DNA from: Casuarina equisetifolia
Lineage: Eukaryota > Streptophyta > Magnoliopsida > Fagales > Casuarinaceae
DNA: 64,000 nucleotides
Assembly: GCA_028551475.1 (NCBI GenBank)
Contig: CM052359.1
Coordinates: forward strand, 7,627,583-7,691,582
Direction of reading: 5' to 3'
Below the pieces are notes generated by a model, which saw nothing but the letters and a program-made list of their open reading frames with translations, did no database searches and was not told the DNA's origin. Made by a program: the position numbers and the translations under genes. Positions 61,716 to 64,000 of this stretch are shown here, piece after piece; position 1 is the first letter of the stretch, and each line of letters starts with the position of its first letter.

Positions 61716-61830
61716 TAACAAGTTTCAGCTCCAATGTAACCCCTTACACTAGCTTCAATTTCAAAACCCTTCAAATTTACACGTAAACAGAAAATCAATC
61801 AGTACATGTTGAAGTTGTTTTCTATTTGGA
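61716..61830 (+). repeat. Truncated 3' LTR of the copia relic
   Basis: The first ~110 bp of the LTR follow the PPT, then homology to the 5' LTR is lost in an AT-rich stretch (61840-61920). Confidence 0.55.
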
Positions 61831-61839
61831 ATATATTAT

Positions 61840-63111
61840 TATTTTGATGATTACAAAAAAAAATTATAATAAAAAAATATTCTTATTGTTGGTTGTTTAT
61901 TTGTATATTATTTTTAATAAAAAGATGATGTTGGACTATTTGGTGCAGCAAAAGTTGCACAACCAAGTCCAAAAGCTTTTGCAACCCAGGCCCGCGGTCT
62001 AGCAACTTATGTGGGTGACCCGTGTGCATAAAGCCTAAGATGCAGGCCCTGCGCGCGACCCATGTTCAAGACCCGTGGGGCCTAGACCCGGTTTTCTAAA
62101 TGAAGGATCTCGACAACTAATGTTCGACCCGATTCAGGTGCGAAGCCAGACTGCACGTGAACCCACAGCGACCTAATAGTGGTAATCGTGTGATTATAGG
62201 TGGATGTTCTATTTTGTCTTGATCGGGTTGGCTTTGAGTGAGAACATGTTTTGATTATCCCCTGATTTTACGGGCATGTTTTGCCAGTAATGCAATCTCT
62301 ACAAAGGATACCTAATGAAGGCGGGATCAAGGTGGCAACCGCGATGGCCTGCACTGTCTCGCCTAAGTCACGCCAAACGATGTTGGACATACTCAGATTT
62401 TTATCTGCTTAGGGATCACCGCTTATGGTCAATTTGTATCCTTGTTTTGCCTAGGCATCAGACCCAGCTGGGGTTGGAATCTCTTTGACACCATGTAGGA
62501 TGCTTTTTATCCTGCAGTGGACAGAGGGTGCGACTGACGTGAGGATGGTGGTGTCCGAGAGTGTATGGCCTTCTGCCGGAAACGGTGCTCTGACAACGCC
62601 GGAACTTGCATCGATCTTTCATCAGAGTTTCGCAAGGCATGTGGTGGACAATAGAGCAGAACAAAAGAGACTAACCATGGTCGCAGAGGGCCTCGTTTTT
62701 GCCATGTAACATGAGAATCAAAAGCCTGCCGTCGTGGAGCAAAACTAAGGGCATCCAGCCCAATATGAAACCTGCTTTTACCATATGTCTTCGCAGTTAG
62801 ATAACAGATTGCTATTCAGTTTCCAGAGACTCGTGCAAAAAAGACAGCAGGATGAACTACAATAGTTCCTTTTAATAAAGACATTACTTCTTCTTCTTCC
62901 ACCCCCACGTCCTCATGCAGATCATGAGTCTAAAAAATTGGAACAGTTATAACAATTTGCTTTGAAAGTTCCCACATCAAACCTGTCCAGAGGTAAGCTA
63001 ATCTTTTTCAACAATAGAAAACCAGTACATCAAGAAACAAGAGCTAGGCATGCAGAGATCGTACACAGTTATTTGTTGCATTAATATTGCTATTACGAGA
63101 CAAATATTCTA
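61840..63111. other. Intergenic region, partly GC-rich
   Basis: From about 61.93 to 62.7 kb the DNA is GC-richer and starts TGTTGGACTATTTGG, which could be an LTR edge, but no partner is visible. Short frames here have no known domain. From about 62.85 to 63.11 kb the sequence is the likely 3' UTR of the minus-strand OPR-like gene. Confidence 0.35.
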
Positions 63112-63819
<708 letters not shown>

Positions 63820-64000
63820 TTATTCACCTATCAAATTAATTTCTAAAAATAACAGAGGGTGGGTAGGCATGTGCAGAAACATATTCAAGGCATCCAAAGA
63901 GAACCTTGAAGCAATGAAGAAAATCCCCACTCTTTGCAGGAATTTCATTCCAGATCCTTTTACTAGCTATTTCAATAGCAGAGCAAACTCTGCTTTGGTT

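Larger units (their letters stand above)
54432..61830 (+). mobile_element. Decayed Ty1/copia element, plus strand
   Basis: The 5' LTR (about 54432-55061) is followed by a PBS at 55063-55074. Gag-like sequence (FPNFINFNNFVNIKL near 55.15 kb) follows. Integrase is near 57.3-57.6 kb (MVEWKHRHIIE, then LSPYEI and a LRVFG relic). Reverse transcriptase pieces are ARLVVKG-like near 58.64 kb, RQFDVDNMFLHN near 58.76 kb, LVIVGNSLMHINLF near 59.0 kb and AEMQFCRPIATPAIAKVIHM near 59.17 kb. After an interruption, RT resumes (TWQYAMLTQPDLSYN near 61.07 kb) and RNase H follows (KHLDIDFHIVWKKVAQGIL near 61.54 kb). A PPT (TGAGGGGGA-like, about 61704-61713) precedes a truncated 3' LTR. Many stops and frameshifts show age. 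Confidence 0.78.

Noticed and set aside
62458..62709. Overlapping frames of 68 and 74 codons on both strands
   Set aside because: Lie in a GC-rich repeat-like stretch; no motif seen.

Overview
The window is nuclear DNA of a flowering plant, most likely a woody eudicot. It is AT-rich, its genes carry many short introns with GT-AG borders, it holds plant-specific families (germin-like, OPR, GH17, plant MOB1), and much of it is decayed Ty1/copia and LINE sequence. I placed splice sites by hand from reading-frame continuity and family conservation; no transcript was available.

Layout. 1-2.2 kb: a frameshifted paralogue of the RAD7-like gene (minus strand) with a small TRIM-like element (340-671) in its intron. 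3.17-7.64 kb: an intact six-exon RAD7-like leucine-rich-repeat gene (minus, 898 codons). 7.9-12.2 kb: AT-rich intergenic DNA. 12.2-18.6 kb: an old minus-strand copia remnant into which a young copia element (13227-18547, LTRs identical by eye, 5-bp target duplication) has inserted. 20.2-24.8 kb: a nine-exon plus-strand O-fucosyltransferase-family gene with one probable GC-AG intron. 27.5-30.3 kb: a complete seven-exon MOB1 gene (minus, 214 aa).

31.9-53.6 kb holds three germin-like (ABP19-type) genes, all minus strand, in a segmental-duplication array. The first two copies belong to a repeated unit that includes part of MOB1. The second unit starts at the edge of MOB1 exon 3 (about 33.06 kb), keeps MOB1 exon 2, and was split by an insertion of about 7 kb containing a minus-strand copia relic. 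It also carries a solo LTR and a LINE that are absent from the sister copies. The third germin gene has a different upstream region, which is itself repeated at 50.1-50.6 kb in front of a beta-1,3-glucanase (GH17) pseudogene.

54.4-61.8 kb: a decayed plus-strand copia element with recognisable LTRs, PBS and PPT. 63.1-63.8 kb: the last exon of a 12-oxophytodienoate reductase-like gene (minus) that runs off the right edge.

The genes have unrelated housekeeping or defence-type roles: DNA-repair/ubiquitin scaffold, Golgi glycosyltransferase, Hippo-type signalling adaptor, apoplastic germins, oxylipin reductase. They share no pathway. The main interest is structural: a dated series of duplications and insertions around MOB1 and the germin genes. 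I found no CRISPR, operon or other prokaryotic system and no clearly new molecular system.
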